Shown: positions 1 to 9,461, numbered from the stretch's first letter. The stretch is DNA of 64,000 bases from Arsenicicoccus cauae (GCF_009707125.1 NZ_WLVL01000057.1:18567-82566); one strand, 5' to 3'. A program made the numbers and translations. The notes: generated from the letters alone by a model not told the origin.

Positions 1-3000
1 TCACCCTCCGGTGAGCCCCGCCACGATCGTCTCCAGGGCCACCTCGTCCGGGAGGTCCGGTCGCACGGTCTCGCCGGTAGCCGCGTAGTAGAACGCGCCG
101 TCGACCAAGGCCGGGTCGACCTGCCGGAGCCGGGCATAGGCCAGCCGGTAGACGGCCAGCTGGAGTCGGCGCACCTCGGCCCGCCGACCGGTCGGCGGGG
201 CGCCTGTCTTCCAGTCGACCACGGTGAAACCACCGTCCTGACGGGGGAACACGGCGTCGATGCGACCACGCAGGCTGATGCCCGCGACGGTGGACTCGAC
301 GGGCAGCTCGATGTCGACCGGCGAGAGCGCTGACCACTCGCTCTCGAGGAAATGCGCCTTCATCGTGTCGAGATCCTCCGCGTCGCAGGCTGTCTCGTCC
401 GCGCTGCCCGGCAGCTCGGACAGGTCGATGATGGCCGCCTGGGCGTAGTGCTGCTCGACCCAGGTGTGGAAGGCGGTGCCACGTCTGGCTGCCGTGGCGG
501 GTGCTGCTGGCATGGGTCTGCGCAGCCCGCCGGCGAACTCGTCGCGATCGTCGGCGAGCGCGACGAGCGAGGACGTGGACAGGTGCGGCGGCAGCGCGAC
601 CAGCACCTCTGAGCGTTGCTGCGACGCCTCGCGCTCGGCGAGGAGGACGGCGACCTCCCGGTCCAGGTCGCTCCACTCGTCGAACGGCTCGTCGACCCCC
701 GGGCGAGCCGGCGGCTGCGCGGCAGGCGTCGTGGTCATGCCGGACTCGGCGGACGAGGCTGACGAGGCGTGGCCACGCGCGGCCCGGACCGCCTCCGCAG
801 CCCGGGCGAGGGCAGGATCCGGGGCGCCCCGCGCCGGCCACGGCAGGCTGAGCTGCTCCGCGAGCCGCGGGTTGCCGAGGTCCTCATCCCGTGAGTCCGG
901 CATCTCCGCCCAGGTGCTGACGTGGGCGACACCCGCCTCACGCATCTCGTCGAGCAGGCGGGACGTGATGCGTGGGGTCCGCTGGGTGGCCCAGACGGGA
1001 GCGGTCAGCAGCAGCTCGTGACGTGCCCGGGTGACGGCGACGTAGGCCAGTCGACGTTCTTCGACCACGGCATGCTCCCCGCACGCCAGCGCGAAGCTCT
1101 CGATCCGCGCCGCCAGCTCCTGCCGGTCCGGGCAGGTCGCCCAGTCGAGGTGCGGCAGCCCGCCCCGGTCGCCGCGCAGGCCGAAGGGGAGACTGTCGAG
1201 GCCGCTCAACCATGCCTTGTCCTTGGGCGGTGGCACGCGCCACCCACCGTCCTCGCGCCCGGCCACACGGGCGTCGTGGGCGGGAAAGGTGCCTTCCTCC
1301 AACCCGGGGACGACGACCAGGTCCCACTCGAGCCCCTTGGAGGCATGAACCGTCAGCAGCTGGACCGCCCCCGGCACGGGAGGGACCTGACCGGCGGCGA
1401 GTCCCCTCTCACGGTCCTCGGCGACCTCCAGCCACGACAGCAGGCCCCCGAGGTTCGGGCGTTCGGAGGAGGCCGCGTAGGCGGTCACGACGTCGGCGAA
1501 GGCCTCGAGGTGCACCCGGGCGTCCGCGACCGGGCGGCCCGGCTGGGCCATCAGCTCGAGGTCCAGCCCGAGCACGCGCTCGGCCTCCCCGACCACCTCG
1601 GGCACCGTGGCGCCGAGCAGCTCGCGCACCCGGCGCACCCGGCGACCCAGGTCGACCAGCCGTGCTCGCCCGGTGTCCCCCAGCCCGCGCCCGTGGGGGT
1701 CCTGCCAGCCCGGTGGCGGGAGGCGGTCCACGGCCTCGACGAGGCCGACCTGGTCGGGCTGGCCCGACTCGCCGCCAGGCCCGAGCGAGCGGGCCCACGC
1801 GTGCAGGCCCGCCAGGTCGGCGGGGCCGAGACGGACGAGCGGTCCCGTGAGGAGGCGCATGAGGTGGTCGCCTCGGGACGGGTCGTCCACCACGTGCAGG
1901 AAGGACACGAGATCGACGACCTCGGGCATGCTCAGGAGTCCTCCAAGTCCCACGACCTCGACCGGCAGTCCGGCGGCGGCGAGGGTCTCGGCGAGGAGGG
2001 TGAACTGGCTCCGCTTGCGGCACAGCACGGCCGCCGTCGGGCGGGGCTCTGGCGGGGAGGCCGCCGCGATCGCGGACCCGGGTCCGGTCCAGGGCCCCAG
2101 ACGCTCACCAAGCCAGGAGGCGATGTGCGCCGCCTCGGCCTCCAGGGTGTCGAGCCGGGCTGCCTCGACCTGCCCCCGCCCGGCCGCGGGACGTGGCGTA
2201 AGGACCGCGACGTCCACCGGGCACGCGGCGCTGAGAGGTGCGGCGACCACGTTGGCGACGGCGAGGATGGCAGCGTCGTTGCGCCAGGAGGTGGACAGCG
2301 GCAAGGTGCGGGCAGGCCCGTCCGGCCCCGGGAAGTGCCCGGGGAAGGACGTGAGGGTGGTGGAGCTCGCTCCGCGCCAGCCGTAGATCGACTGGTGCGG
2401 GTCGCCGACGGCCATGACCGGGACGGCGTCGTCCGCCTCGGCGTAGAGCCGCCGGAGGAGGACCAGCTGCGCCTCGCTGGTGTCCTGGAACTCGTCGAGC
2501 AGGACGGCGCGGTAGCGCCGGCGCTCCGCTCGTCCGACGTCGGGGAAGGCGCCGGCGATGCGGGCAGCCAGGGACATCTGGTCGGCGAAGTCCAGGCTCT
2601 CGCTGGCCCGCTTGGCGCGCTGGTAGTCAAGGATCAGCGGAACGAGGGCCTGCCGCTGCCGCAGGACCCCGAGCGCGTCCAGCACCGGCTTGAGCGAGGC
2701 CTTGCGTCCCTCGCCGTCGGGCAGGCGGTCCCAGTCCGACAGCAGCCGGCCGAGGTGGTCGGCGAGCGCGTCGGGGGTGCACAGGTGCTCGGCGAGCTCC
2801 CCGGACAGGGACAGGACCGCGTCGACGACCGTGGACACGGCCGGCACGGTGCGACCGGCCGCGATGCTCACGGCGTCCAAGGGACCGGGGTAGGCCTCGA
2901 CGACCTCCTGCGCGAGCTGCCAGCAGGACGCCTCGGACAGCAGGCGCGCCCCGGGCTCGTAGCCGAGCCGCAGCCCGTGCTCGGACACGAGCCGGCCGGC

Positions 3001-3348
3001 GTAGGCGTGGTAGGTGGACACCGCAGGCGTGAGGTCGAGCCCGTCGTCGCCCGTGACCTCACGCCACAGGCCGACGGACTCGAGCTGGCGGAGTCGACGT
3101 CCGATGCGCTCCGCCAGCTCGCCGGCGGCCTTGCGCGTGAACGTGAGCCCGAGCACCTCCTGGGGCTGGACCAGGCCGTTGGCCACCATCCACACGACGC
3201 GGGCAGACATCGTCTCGGTCTTGCCCGAGCCGGCCCCTGCCACGACCAGCAGGGACTCTGCGGGAGCCTCGATGACGGCCTGCTGCTCCGGCGTGGGGGG
3301 CGCCTGCCCCAGGGCCTGGGCGATGTCGAGAGCGCCGATCCGCGTCAC
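1..3348 (-). CDS. adnB: AdnB-type ATP-dependent DNA helicase/nuclease subunit
   Basis: UvrD/Rep-type SF1 helicase with a C-terminal RecB-like nuclease, the lead motor of the actinobacterial AdnAB double-strand-break resection complex. Visible motifs are Walker A AGAGSGKT (about residues 37-44), the DEFQD box, GDPHQSIYGWRGA, and the nuclease signature GRIDAVF followed by VVDWKTG with QLAVYRLAY near the C terminus. The protein is 1115 aa, close to the mycobacterial size. I chose GTG at 3348 because it overlaps the adnA stop in a GTGA arrangement and has GAGGA just upstream; a start 30 nt further up would run into adnA. The stop codon is exactly bases 1-3, so the gene is complete. Gene order (adnA then adnB) matches Rv3202c-Rv3201c. 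Confidence 0.93.
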   Translation of the reverse strand: MTRIGALDIAQALGQAPPTPEQQAVIEAPAESLLVVAGAGSGKTETMSARVVWMVANGLVQPQEVLGLTFTRKAAGELAERIGRRLRQLESVGLWREVTGDDGLDLTPAVSTYHAYAGRLVSEHGLRLGYEPGARLLSEASCWQLAQEVVEAYPGPLDAVSIAAGRTVPAVSTVVDAVLSLSGELAEHLCTPDALADHLGRLLSDWDRLPDGEGRKASLKPVLDALGVLRQRQALVPLILDYQRAKRASESLDFADQMSLAARIAGAFPDVGRAERRRYRAVLLDEFQDTSEAQLVLLRRLYAEADDAVPVMAVGDPHQSIYGWRGASSTTLTSFPGHFPGPDGPARTLPLSTSWRNDAAILAVANVVAAPLSAACPVDVAVLTPRPAAGRGQVEAARLDTLEAEAAHIASWLGERLGPWTGPGSAIAAASPPEPRPTAAVLCRKRSQFTLLAETLAAAGLPVEVVGLGGLLSMPEVVDLVSFLHVVDDPSRGDHLMRLLTGPLVRLGPADLAGLHAWARSLGPGGESGQPDQVGLVEAVDRLPPPGWQDPHGRGLGDTGRARLVDLGRRVRRVRELLGATVPEVVGEAERVLGLDLELMAQPGRPVADARVHLEAFADVVTAYAASSERPNLGGLLSWLEVAEDRERGLAAGQVPPVPGAVQLLTVHASKGLEWDLVVVPGLEEGTFPAHDARVAGREDGGWRVPPPKDKAWLSGLDSLPFGLRGDRGGLPHLDWATCPDRQELAARIESFALACGEHAVVEERRLAYVAVTRARHELLLTAPVWATQRTPRITSRLLDEMREAGVAHVSTWAEMPDSRDEDLGNPRLAEQLSLPWPARGAPDPALARAAEAVRAARGHASSASSAESGMTTTPAAQPPARPGVDEPFDEWSDLDREVAVLLAEREASQQRSEVLVALPPHLSTSSLVALADDRDEFAGGLRRPMPAAPATAARRGTAFHTWVEQHYAQAAIIDLSELPGSADETACDAEDLDTMKAHFLESEWSALSPVDIELPVESTVAGISLRGRIDAVFPRQDGGFTVVDWKTGAPPTGRRAEVRRLQLAVYRLAYARLRQVDPALVDGAFYYAATGETVRPDLPDEVALETIVAGLTGG

Positions 3349-6300
3349 AGGGTCCTCCCCTCGGGCTGCGCCGGGCAAGACCGACGGACGGGGCAGTAGG
3401 AGCAGTGGTCGCCCGGTGTGGCAGGGAAGCTGGCGCCCGCCATGCCCTCGGCCGTCGACTCCACGAGGTCACGAGCCCACCCCGGGTCGGCGGCGTCGAC
3501 GACCGGCGCCTGCGGCTGGACCCGGGGGGCACGCCGGTCCCCGCCCAGCTGCAGGAGCGCCGCGCCTGCCGACCCGGTGCCCGCGGGGAAGGCGCCGGCC
3601 TCGACAGCGGCCTGGTAGGCCGCCAGCTGCGCGTGCTCGGCCAGCTCGGCCTGGGTAGGGGCGCTGCGGCCGGTCTTGATGTCGACCACCCGCAGCCGAC
3701 CGTCCGGGGCACGCTCCAGGCGGTCCACCCGGCCGGTGAGCAGGGCACGGCCGATCTCGACCCGGGCCTCCTGCTCGACGGCGACGAGCTCCCACCCCTC
3801 GTCCCGGATGGTGCGGGCATAGTCCGCGAGCTTGTCGACCATGCGACCCGCCCGGTCGTGGTCGTGCCGGCTCCGCCAGCTGTCGGCGAGACCGAGCTCC
3901 GGCCATCGGCGGTCCAGCTCGCGCCGCAGGGTCGAGGCGTCGGTCAGATCCAGGGCAGGGTCCGCGGCGACCTCGTGCACGAGGGTGCCCAGGTCGGCAG
4001 CCCCCCGGTCGGCCCCCTCGCCACCGTGGGTGCGAAGGATCCACATCAATCGGCAGCGACCGAAGCTCTCGATGCGGGACGGCGACACCGGGACCGGCAG
4101 GTCGTCGGGGTAGAGGGGCCGGGCGTCCGTCTCCTGCCGCAGTGCCCACCAGCCGTCGGGATCGGCGCCCGGGACCCCGGCCTCTGCCAGCGTCGCCAAC
4201 CGAGCGGCCGCCTGCTGCCGCGTCGACGGGTCGTCGGACAGCGCACGACGCCGCAGCTCGGCCACCACGCCGCTGAGGGTCATCGGTCGCGGGACCTCGT
4301 GGACGACACGGGCATCGCCCGACGGAGGGTCGACGACGTCGAGGTAGGAGGACGGCTGCTCGTCCTCGGAGGACACGGCGGTGACCACGAGCCGTCGACG
4401 GGCCCTGCTCACGGCGGTCAGCAGCAGGCGTGCCTCGTCGGAACGGACCGCGGCCAGCGCCTCGCGGGGGCCGTGGCCTCGTCCGGCCAGCAGGTCGACG
4501 AGGTGCTCGGAGCCCAGCAGCGACCCGCGCAGGCGCAGGTCCGGCCAGACCCCCTCCTGAACCCCGGCGACGACCACGAGGTCCCACTCCCCGCCGGCCG
4601 CGCCCTGAGGGGTCAGGACCTGGACGACGTCGGTCAGGGGCGCCTGGGGGACGAGCGAGTCGGCCGCGACCTCCTGGCCCTGGACCTGCTCGAGGAAGGC
4701 CTGGGGCCCTGCTCCGGGGAGGCGTTCGGCGAACGCACCGGCCGCTCCGAACAGCGCCACCACGGCGTCGAGGTGCCGGTCGAAGCGCACGGACATCGGG
4801 CCACCGGACAGGGCCGCCGCACGCCAGGTGTCGGCGACACCGAGGGCGGACCACAGCGCCCAGAGCAGGTCCTCGGCGGTGACCTGCGGCGCCCACCGTG
4901 CGCCGTCGGCGGGTCGGGCCGCGTCGGCGGCCGCTGCGATCGCACGCCCGAGGCGCCGGATCGGCTGGGTGTCCACGGACGAGAGTGTCTCGTCGTCGAG
5001 GTCTGCCTGGTCCAGCAGGGCGACCACGAGGAGCTGGTCCGGGGATCGGTGACCGCCCGCGGCCTGCTCGCGCCGCCGGAGGGCGCGGCGCAGTCGGCGC
5101 ACGGCGACCGGGTCGCTCCCTCCGAGCGGCGACAGCAGCAGTTCGACGGCGACGTCGGGCTCGAGTGGGCGCTCCTGGCCCCGCGCGACGCGGATCGCCA
5201 CCTCGAGCAGGCCGAGCAGGGCCCGGGCCGCCGGCTCCTCCCGCACCGGCAGGTCGGTCATCGCGGTGGGGACCGGCACACCGGCTGCTGCCAGCGCCCG
5301 CCTGAGGGCGGCCAGCCTGGACCGACCGCGGCACACCACGGCCATCTGGGCCCACGGCACCCCGTCGACGAGGTGGGCCCGCCGCAGCAGACCGGCCACG
5401 TGCGCGGCCTCCTGGGCGGCGCTGCGGAGCAGGACCGTCTCGACGGCACCCTCGCCGGGCGGCGTCGAGCCGGTCCCGGCCGGGTCGTGACGGTGCGTCG
5501 TGACCCCCACGGAGCCCACCTGACGCGCAACCCGCGCGGTGACGGCAGCGAGGGCACCACCCTGTCGATGCGAGGGCCCGAGGACGTGGGTCTCACCCAG
5601 GCTGAGCAGGTCGTCGCCTCCGAACCATCGCTCCCAGTCCGAGGCGAAGACCCGGGGGTCCGCCCCACGGAAGGACTGGACGGCCGTGTCCGGGTCTCCC
5701 ACGAGGACGAGGGGCGTCGACGGCGCCCGCACGACCGACAGCAGCCGCGCCGCGGACCAGGTCAGCTCCTGGGCGTCGTCGACGACGACCAGCCCGATGC
5801 GGCCCCGCACGCGGTCCAGCGCCTCCGGCGACTCCTCCAGCCGGTCGGCGGCCGCCGACAGCACCCAGGCCGGGTCATAGGCCCCGGGGCGCGAGAAGGC
5901 CGTGACCTGGTCGTACTCCTCGAGGACCGCCGCGGCGGCCCGCCACTCGGGCCGGCCGTGCCGCTCGCCCAGCGCGACCAGGTCGTCGGGGACGAGGCCG
6001 CGCTCCACGGCCCGCATCAGCAGGTCGCGCAGCTCGGCGCGAAAGCCCCTGGTGCCCAGGGCCTCTCGCACGGAATCCGGCCACTCGGGGCCGCGCCCGA
6101 GACCGAGGGCGTGGCCGTCGAGCAGCTCCTTGAGGATGGCGTCCTGCTCGGCGCCGGACAGCAGGCGCGGCGCCGGGTCCCCCACCAGCGCGGCCTCGGA
6201 GCGCAGCAGACCGAAGCCCAGCGACTGGTGCGTGCGCGCGAGCGGGGTCGTGGTGGTGCCGCCCAAGCGCCCGGTGATCCGGTCCCTCAGCCCTGCTGCG

Positions 6301-6521
6301 GCCACGCGGGAGGAGGTGAGCAGCAGGGCTCGGTCCGCCTCGACCAGCCCCCGACGGACGCGATCGACGACCAGCTCGACCGCCAGGGTGGACTTGCCCG
6401 AGCCCGGACCTCCGACCACCTGCACCAGCGGGGAGGTGGACGCGAGCACGGCTCGTTGCTGCTCGTCGAGGACGGGTGACCCGACGAGGGCGGGAGTCGG
6501 CGTGCGCCGGAGCTGGACCAT
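3345..6521 (-). CDS. adnA: AdnA-type helicase/nuclease subunit with Fe-S nuclease domain
   Basis: Partner subunit of AdnB. The N-terminal SF1 helicase core has Walker A GGPGSGKST (residues 37-45). The Walker B region reads VVVDDAQEL instead of the DExQD of an active motor, consistent with AdnA being the weaker motor. Motif III is GDPDTAVQSFRGA. The C terminus carries a PD-(D/E)XK nuclease (GRVDRLE, VVDIKTG, QLAAYQAAV) and a cysteine set (CRLMW upstream, CSYCPVRRSCP at the end) typical of a 4Fe-4S-stabilised RecB/AddB nuclease. I start at ATG 6521, giving 1058 aa; an in-frame start 102 nt upstream would add an Arg-rich tail without family support. The stop overlaps the adnB start by 4 nt, so the two are translationally coupled. 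Confidence 0.92.
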   Translation of the reverse strand: MVQLRRTPTPALVGSPVLDEQQRAVLASTSPLVQVVGGPGSGKSTLAVELVVDRVRRGLVEADRALLLTSSRVAAAGLRDRITGRLGGTTTTPLARTHQSLGFGLLRSEAALVGDPAPRLLSGAEQDAILKELLDGHALGLGRGPEWPDSVREALGTRGFRAELRDLLMRAVERGLVPDDLVALGERHGRPEWRAAAAVLEEYDQVTAFSRPGAYDPAWVLSAAADRLEESPEALDRVRGRIGLVVVDDAQELTWSAARLLSVVRAPSTPLVLVGDPDTAVQSFRGADPRVFASDWERWFGGDDLLSLGETHVLGPSHRQGGALAAVTARVARQVGSVGVTTHRHDPAGTGSTPPGEGAVETVLLRSAAQEAAHVAGLLRRAHLVDGVPWAQMAVVCRGRSRLAALRRALAAAGVPVPTAMTDLPVREEPAARALLGLLEVAIRVARGQERPLEPDVAVELLLSPLGGSDPVAVRRLRRALRRREQAAGGHRSPDQLLVVALLDQADLDDETLSSVDTQPIRRLGRAIAAAADAARPADGARWAPQVTAEDLLWALWSALGVADTWRAAALSGGPMSVRFDRHLDAVVALFGAAGAFAERLPGAGPQAFLEQVQGQEVAADSLVPQAPLTDVVQVLTPQGAAGGEWDLVVVAGVQEGVWPDLRLRGSLLGSEHLVDLLAGRGHGPREALAAVRSDEARLLLTAVSRARRRLVVTAVSSEDEQPSSYLDVVDPPSGDARVVHEVPRPMTLSGVVAELRRRALSDDPSTRQQAAARLATLAEAGVPGADPDGWWALRQETDARPLYPDDLPVPVSPSRIESFGRCRLMWILRTHGGEGADRGAADLGTLVHEVAADPALDLTDASTLRRELDRRWPELGLADSWRSRHDHDRAGRMVDKLADYARTIRDEGWELVAVEQEARVEIGRALLTGRVDRLERAPDGRLRVVDIKTGRSAPTQAELAEHAQLAAYQAAVEAGAFPAGTGSAGAALLQLGGDRRAPRVQPQAPVVDAADPGWARDLVESTAEGMAGASFPATPGDHCSYCPVRRSCPAQPEGRTL

Positions 6522-6592
6522 GCACAGATCACACCAGAGACCACCGACACACCCCTGCGCGACAGCCCGGCGGCGCCTGGTGGAGCGGAGGG

Positions 6593-6979
6593 TCACCCCG
6601 TCGTCGCCGCCGGGGGCGGGCACGAGCTCCCGTCACCGGGGACCCACGCGCCGTCGGCACCCCACCGCGCACGGGCGAGGTCGATGCGCGTCCCGGTCGT
6701 GAGCCCCCCGACGAGCGGCATCGACTCCGCCCGCCAGTGCTCCCGGGCCCTCGCCGTGAGCTGCTCGGGCAGCGACCCGTCGGCGCGGACGACGCGCCAC
6801 CAGGGGGAGCTCCCGGCATACCGGCTCATCACCGACCCGACATGGCGTGGGCCACCACGGCCGAGGAGCCGCGCGACGTCGCCGTAGGCGAGGGCGCGCG
6901 CGGGTGGGATCTGCTCGACGACCTCGAGGACGTCCTCGGCGAAGTCCCCGATCGTGCCGGCGCCGGCCCCCTCCACCAC
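6593..6979 (-). CDS. Alkyltransferase-like (MGMT-family) DNA-binding protein
   Basis: Small protein of the O6-alkylguanine-DNA alkyltransferase fold (128 aa). It has the winged-helix recognition segment IPPARALAYGDVARLLG, then GPRHVGSVMSR and SPWWRVVRADGSLP. True alkyltransferases carry PCHR here; this protein has PWWR, so no acceptor cysteine is present. It belongs with alkyltransferase-like proteins that bind alkylated guanine and hand it to nucleotide excision repair. The start is uncertain: GTG at 6979 or 6976 lies just after the moeZ stop (6984-6986), suggesting termination-reinitiation, while an in-frame GTG at 7015 would overlap moeZ by 32 nt. No clear Shine-Dalgarno is seen for any of them. 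The mycobacterial homologue Rv3204 sits in the same neighbourhood. Confidence 0.8.
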   Translation of the reverse strand: MVEGAGAGTIGDFAEDVLEVVEQIPPARALAYGDVARLLGRGGPRHVGSVMSRYAGSSPWWRVVRADGSLPEQLTARAREHWRAESMPLVGGLTTGTRIDLARARWGADGAWVPGDGSSCPPPAATTG

Positions 6980-6983
6980 GACG

Positions 6984-8168
6984 TCAGTAGGTCGGGAGGG
7001 AAGGGTCCACCTCACGCACCCAGGCGAGCACGCCTCCCTCGAGGTGCCGGGCGTTGGTGTGGCCCCCGGCGATCAGCGCCTGCAGGGCAGTCGCCGACCG
7101 GCCCCCGACCTTGCAGTGGATGACGACCTCCTCGCCCTCCTCGAAGCGCGACGCGGCCCTCCCGGAGACGAACTCCTCGAGCGGGACGGGCTCGGCTCCG
7201 GGGATGGAGACGATGGACCGCTCGTCCTCGCCCCGCACGTCCACCAGGCGGAAGCTCTCGGGACGGTCGCGCAGCATCTGGGCGAGCTCGGGGGCGGTCA
7301 CGGTCGGGAGCATGGCGTGCACGTCGTCCTCCTGCTGGGTGGGCAGTCCGCAGAACTGCTCGTAGTCGATGAGCTCGGTGATGGTCGGGTGGTCGCCGCA
7401 GAGGGGGCACTCCGGGTTGCGCTCGACGTGCAGCTCGTCCCAGCGCTGGGACAGGGCGTCGTGCAGCAGCAGCCGGCCGAGGACCGGCTCCCCCATCCCC
7501 ACGATCAGCTTGACGGCCTCGGTCGCCTGGACCGACGCGACGGCCGCGCACAGGACCCCGAGCACGCCACCCTCGGCGCACGACGGCACGGATCCGGGCG
7601 GCGGCGGCGTCGGGAAGACGCAGCGGTAGCAGGGCCCCTCCCCCGCCCACCAGACGCTCACCTGGCCCTGGAACCGGAAGATGGAGCCCCAGACGTGGGG
7701 TATGCCGACCAGCGCGCACGCGTCGTCGACGAGGTAGCGGGTGGCGAAGTTGTCGGCGCCGTCCACGACGAGGTCGTAACCCCGGAGGAGCTCGAGGGCG
7801 TTGCTCGAGTCCAGCCGCAGCTCGTGCTCGACGACGCGCACGTACGGGTTGACCTCACGGACGGTCTCGGCGGCCGACCTGACCTTGGGACGGCCGATGT
7901 CGGACTGGCGGTGGATGATCTGGCGCTGGAGGTTGGACTCCTCCACCACGTCGGCGTCGACCACGCCTAGCGTCCCCACGCCAGCGGCGGCGAGGTAGAG
8001 CAGCGCGGGCGACCCCAGCCCCCCGGCGCCCACCACCAGGACGCGGGCGTTGGCGAGGCGACGCTGACCCTCCCGACCCACCCCGGGCAGGAGCAGGTGC
8101 CGGGAGTAGCGTTCCACCTGCGAGGTGGACAGCTCGGGCCCTACGTCGACGAGCGGTGGTCGTGCCAT
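6984..8168 (-). CDS. moeZ: Adenylyltransferase/sulfurtransferase MoeZ
   Basis: Two-domain E1-like plus rhodanese protein (394 aa). It activates the C-terminal glycine of small sulfur-carrier proteins (MoaD, ThiS/CysO types) by adenylation and thiocarboxylates them for molybdopterin and other sulfur pathways. The N-terminal MoeB/ThiF domain has the nucleotide loop VGAGGLGSP, a DGADNFATR segment, and the CYRC and CPLC pairs that bind structural zinc. The C-terminal rhodanese domain ends with active-site cysteine in CKVGGRS and HLEGGVLAW. ATG 8168 is favoured because TATCGT lies 6 nt upstream (leaderless layout) and the length matches the family. Divergent from the TetR gene. Confidence 0.93.
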   Translation of the reverse strand: MARPPLVDVGPELSTSQVERYSRHLLLPGVGREGQRRLANARVLVVGAGGLGSPALLYLAAAGVGTLGVVDADVVEESNLQRQIIHRQSDIGRPKVRSAAETVREVNPYVRVVEHELRLDSSNALELLRGYDLVVDGADNFATRYLVDDACALVGIPHVWGSIFRFQGQVSVWWAGEGPCYRCVFPTPPPPGSVPSCAEGGVLGVLCAAVASVQATEAVKLIVGMGEPVLGRLLLHDALSQRWDELHVERNPECPLCGDHPTITELIDYEQFCGLPTQQEDDVHAMLPTVTAPELAQMLRDRPESFRLVDVRGEDERSIVSIPGAEPVPLEEFVSGRAASRFEEGEEVVIHCKVGGRSATALQALIAGGHTNARHLEGGVLAWVREVDPSLPTY

Positions 8169-8174
8169 GCCGCG

Positions 8175-8180
8175 ACGATA
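8175..8180 (-). promoter_or_regulatory. -10 element for leaderless moeZ
   Basis: TATCGT on the minus strand, followed by 6 nt and then the ATG at 8168. This spacing puts transcription start at or next to the start codon. Inferred from position only. Confidence 0.5.
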
Positions 8181-8276
8181 CCGTGCCCGGGGTGCGAGGC
8201 GGCAGGCGCGAGGCCGTCCGAGTAACATGGCCGGACCCGCGGCCAGGTGCCTCGGGCCTCGGCTGAAAGGACCCCG

Positions 8277-8939
8277 ATGACCGCCGCACCTGACCACGTC
8301 TCCGCCGACGCCGCCCGTCCGGGGCGCCTGCCACGGTCGGAGCGCCGGGCGCAGCTGCTGGAGGCCGCCCAGGACATCTTCGTCGAGGCGGGCTACCACT
8401 CCGCCGCGATGGACGCGATCGCCGAGCGCGCGGGGGTCTCCAAGCCTGTTCTCTACCAGCACTTCCCCAGCAAGAAGGACCTGTACCTGGCGTTGTTGGA
8501 CCAGCACTGCACCGCCATCGTCGACCTCGTCCGCGAGGCGCTGGGGTCGACGGACAACAACCGGGCCCGCGTCACCGCGACGATCGCGGCCTACTTCGAG
8601 TTCTTCGACCGCGACGGCGCCCCCTTCCGCCTCGTCTTCCAGTCCGACCTGACGGGCGAGCCGGCGGTGCGCGAGCGCCTGGACCGCGTGGAGACGGAGT
8701 GTGCCGAGGCCATCGCCGACGTGATCAGCGACGACGCCGCCCTGCCTCGCGAGCACGCCCTCATCCTGGGGATGGCGCTGGCGGGCGCCGCCCAGAACTC
8801 CGCGCGCCACTGGGTCACCAGCAGCGCCGAGACCGGTGTCGCCCGGACCGAGGCCAGCCGGCTGGTGGACACGCTGTCCTGGCGCGGCATCGGTGGCTTC
8901 CCCAAGGCGGATAGGGCCAGCGAGGCCGCCCCGGCCTGA
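8277..8939 (+). CDS. TetR/AcrR family transcriptional regulator
   Basis: DNA-binding regulator of 220 aa. The N-terminal helix-turn-helix is plain: LLEAAQDIFVEAGYHSAAM, then AERAGVSKPVLYQHFPSKKDL, the TetR consensus. The C-terminal ligand domain contains FDRDGAPFRLVFQSDL. ATG 8277 follows GAAAGGA by 5 nt; an upstream in-frame ATG at 8247 lacks a comparable ribosome site. A TAACAT hexamer at 8223-8228 is a candidate -10. It is the positional homologue of mycobacterial Rv3208 and precedes DUF3107 as Rv3208 precedes Rv3208A. The ligand is unknown; the divergent moeZ promoter 109 bp away is a possible target. Confidence 0.9.
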   Translation: MTAAPDHVSADAARPGRLPRSERRAQLLEAAQDIFVEAGYHSAAMDAIAERAGVSKPVLYQHFPSKKDLYLALLDQHCTAIVDLVREALGSTDNNRARVTATIAAYFEFFDRDGAPFRLVFQSDLTGEPAVRERLDRVETECAEAIADVISDDAALPREHALILGMALAGAAQNSARHWVTSSAETGVARTEASRLVDTLSWRGIGGFPKADRASEAAPA

Positions 8940-9027
8940 CCGGGAACACCACAGCCCTCCTGGCGGTTGCTCACCGACGAGAGCCCCCGGCGAACCCGCC
9001 GGCCCGACCACGACGAAAGGACCCCCC

Positions 9028-9252
9028 GTGGAGGTCAAGATCGGCGTCCAGCACGTCGCCCGCGAGATCACCTTCGAGTCCGCCCAGTCCCCCGAGCAGG
9101 TGTCCGAGGCCGTGGCCTCGGCGGTCCGCGAGGGTTCGCTGCTGACGCTTCAGGACGATCACGGACGCACGGTCGTCGTCCCCGGGGACCGGCTCGGCTA
9201 CGTCGAGATCGGCGAGTCCACCAAGTCCCGGGTGGGCTTCGGTTCCCTCTGA
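9028..9252 (+). CDS. DUF3107 family protein (TB9.4-like)
   Basis: Short acidic protein (74 aa) of the actinobacterial DUF3107 family, the counterpart of M. tuberculosis TB9.4 (Rv3208A), whose function is not established. It reads VEVKIGVQHVAREITFES at the N terminus and contains VPGDRLGYVEIGE near the end. The start is GTG 9028, preceded by GAAAGGA with 7 nt spacing, almost the same ribosome site as the TetR gene 88 bp upstream. The two are probably cotranscribed. No membrane segment, metal motif or cysteine is visible. Confidence 0.88.
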   Translation: MEVKIGVQHVAREITFESAQSPEQVSEAVASAVREGSLLTLQDDHGRTVVVPGDRLGYVEIGESTKSRVGFGSL

Positions 9253-9373
9253 CCGGGGGTCTGCGCCGCAGCACATCGGGGGTTCGGCACACGCCCCGCC
9301 CCAGGTCTCTTGCGGTTGTCATCGTTTCGTGATGGTGGAGTGATCGAAGAATCGCGCGACGGCGATCCCGACA

Positions 9374-9386
9374 TGACACCGTGTCA
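9374..9386. promoter_or_regulatory. 13-nt palindrome upstream of glsB-like gene
   Basis: TGACACCGTGTCA, a perfect inverted repeat with a single central base, 75 bp before the GlsB-like start. It resembles a dimeric repressor operator. No cognate regulator can be assigned from sequence alone. Confidence 0.35.
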
Positions 9387-9461
9387 ACAGCCCCCCGAGA
9401 CCGCGGGGTAGCTCACGAGGCGAGGCACCCCTCGCGTCACGCAACTACCAAGGAGAGTCAC

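Noticed and set aside
922..3399. An 825-codon open frame antisense to adnB
   Set aside because: It is the mirror of a well-supported helicase gene. High GC removes stop codons from the opposite strand, and the product has no recognisable domain.
3405..6479. A 1024-codon open frame antisense to adnA
   Set aside because: Same reason: AdnA has all expected motifs and operon coupling; the antisense product is Gly/Arg/Asp-rich without family features.
8169..9071. N-terminal extension of moeZ across the TetR and DUF3107 genes
   Set aside because: It would overlap two well-supported genes on the other strand; ATG 8168 matches MoeZ length and has a -10 element.
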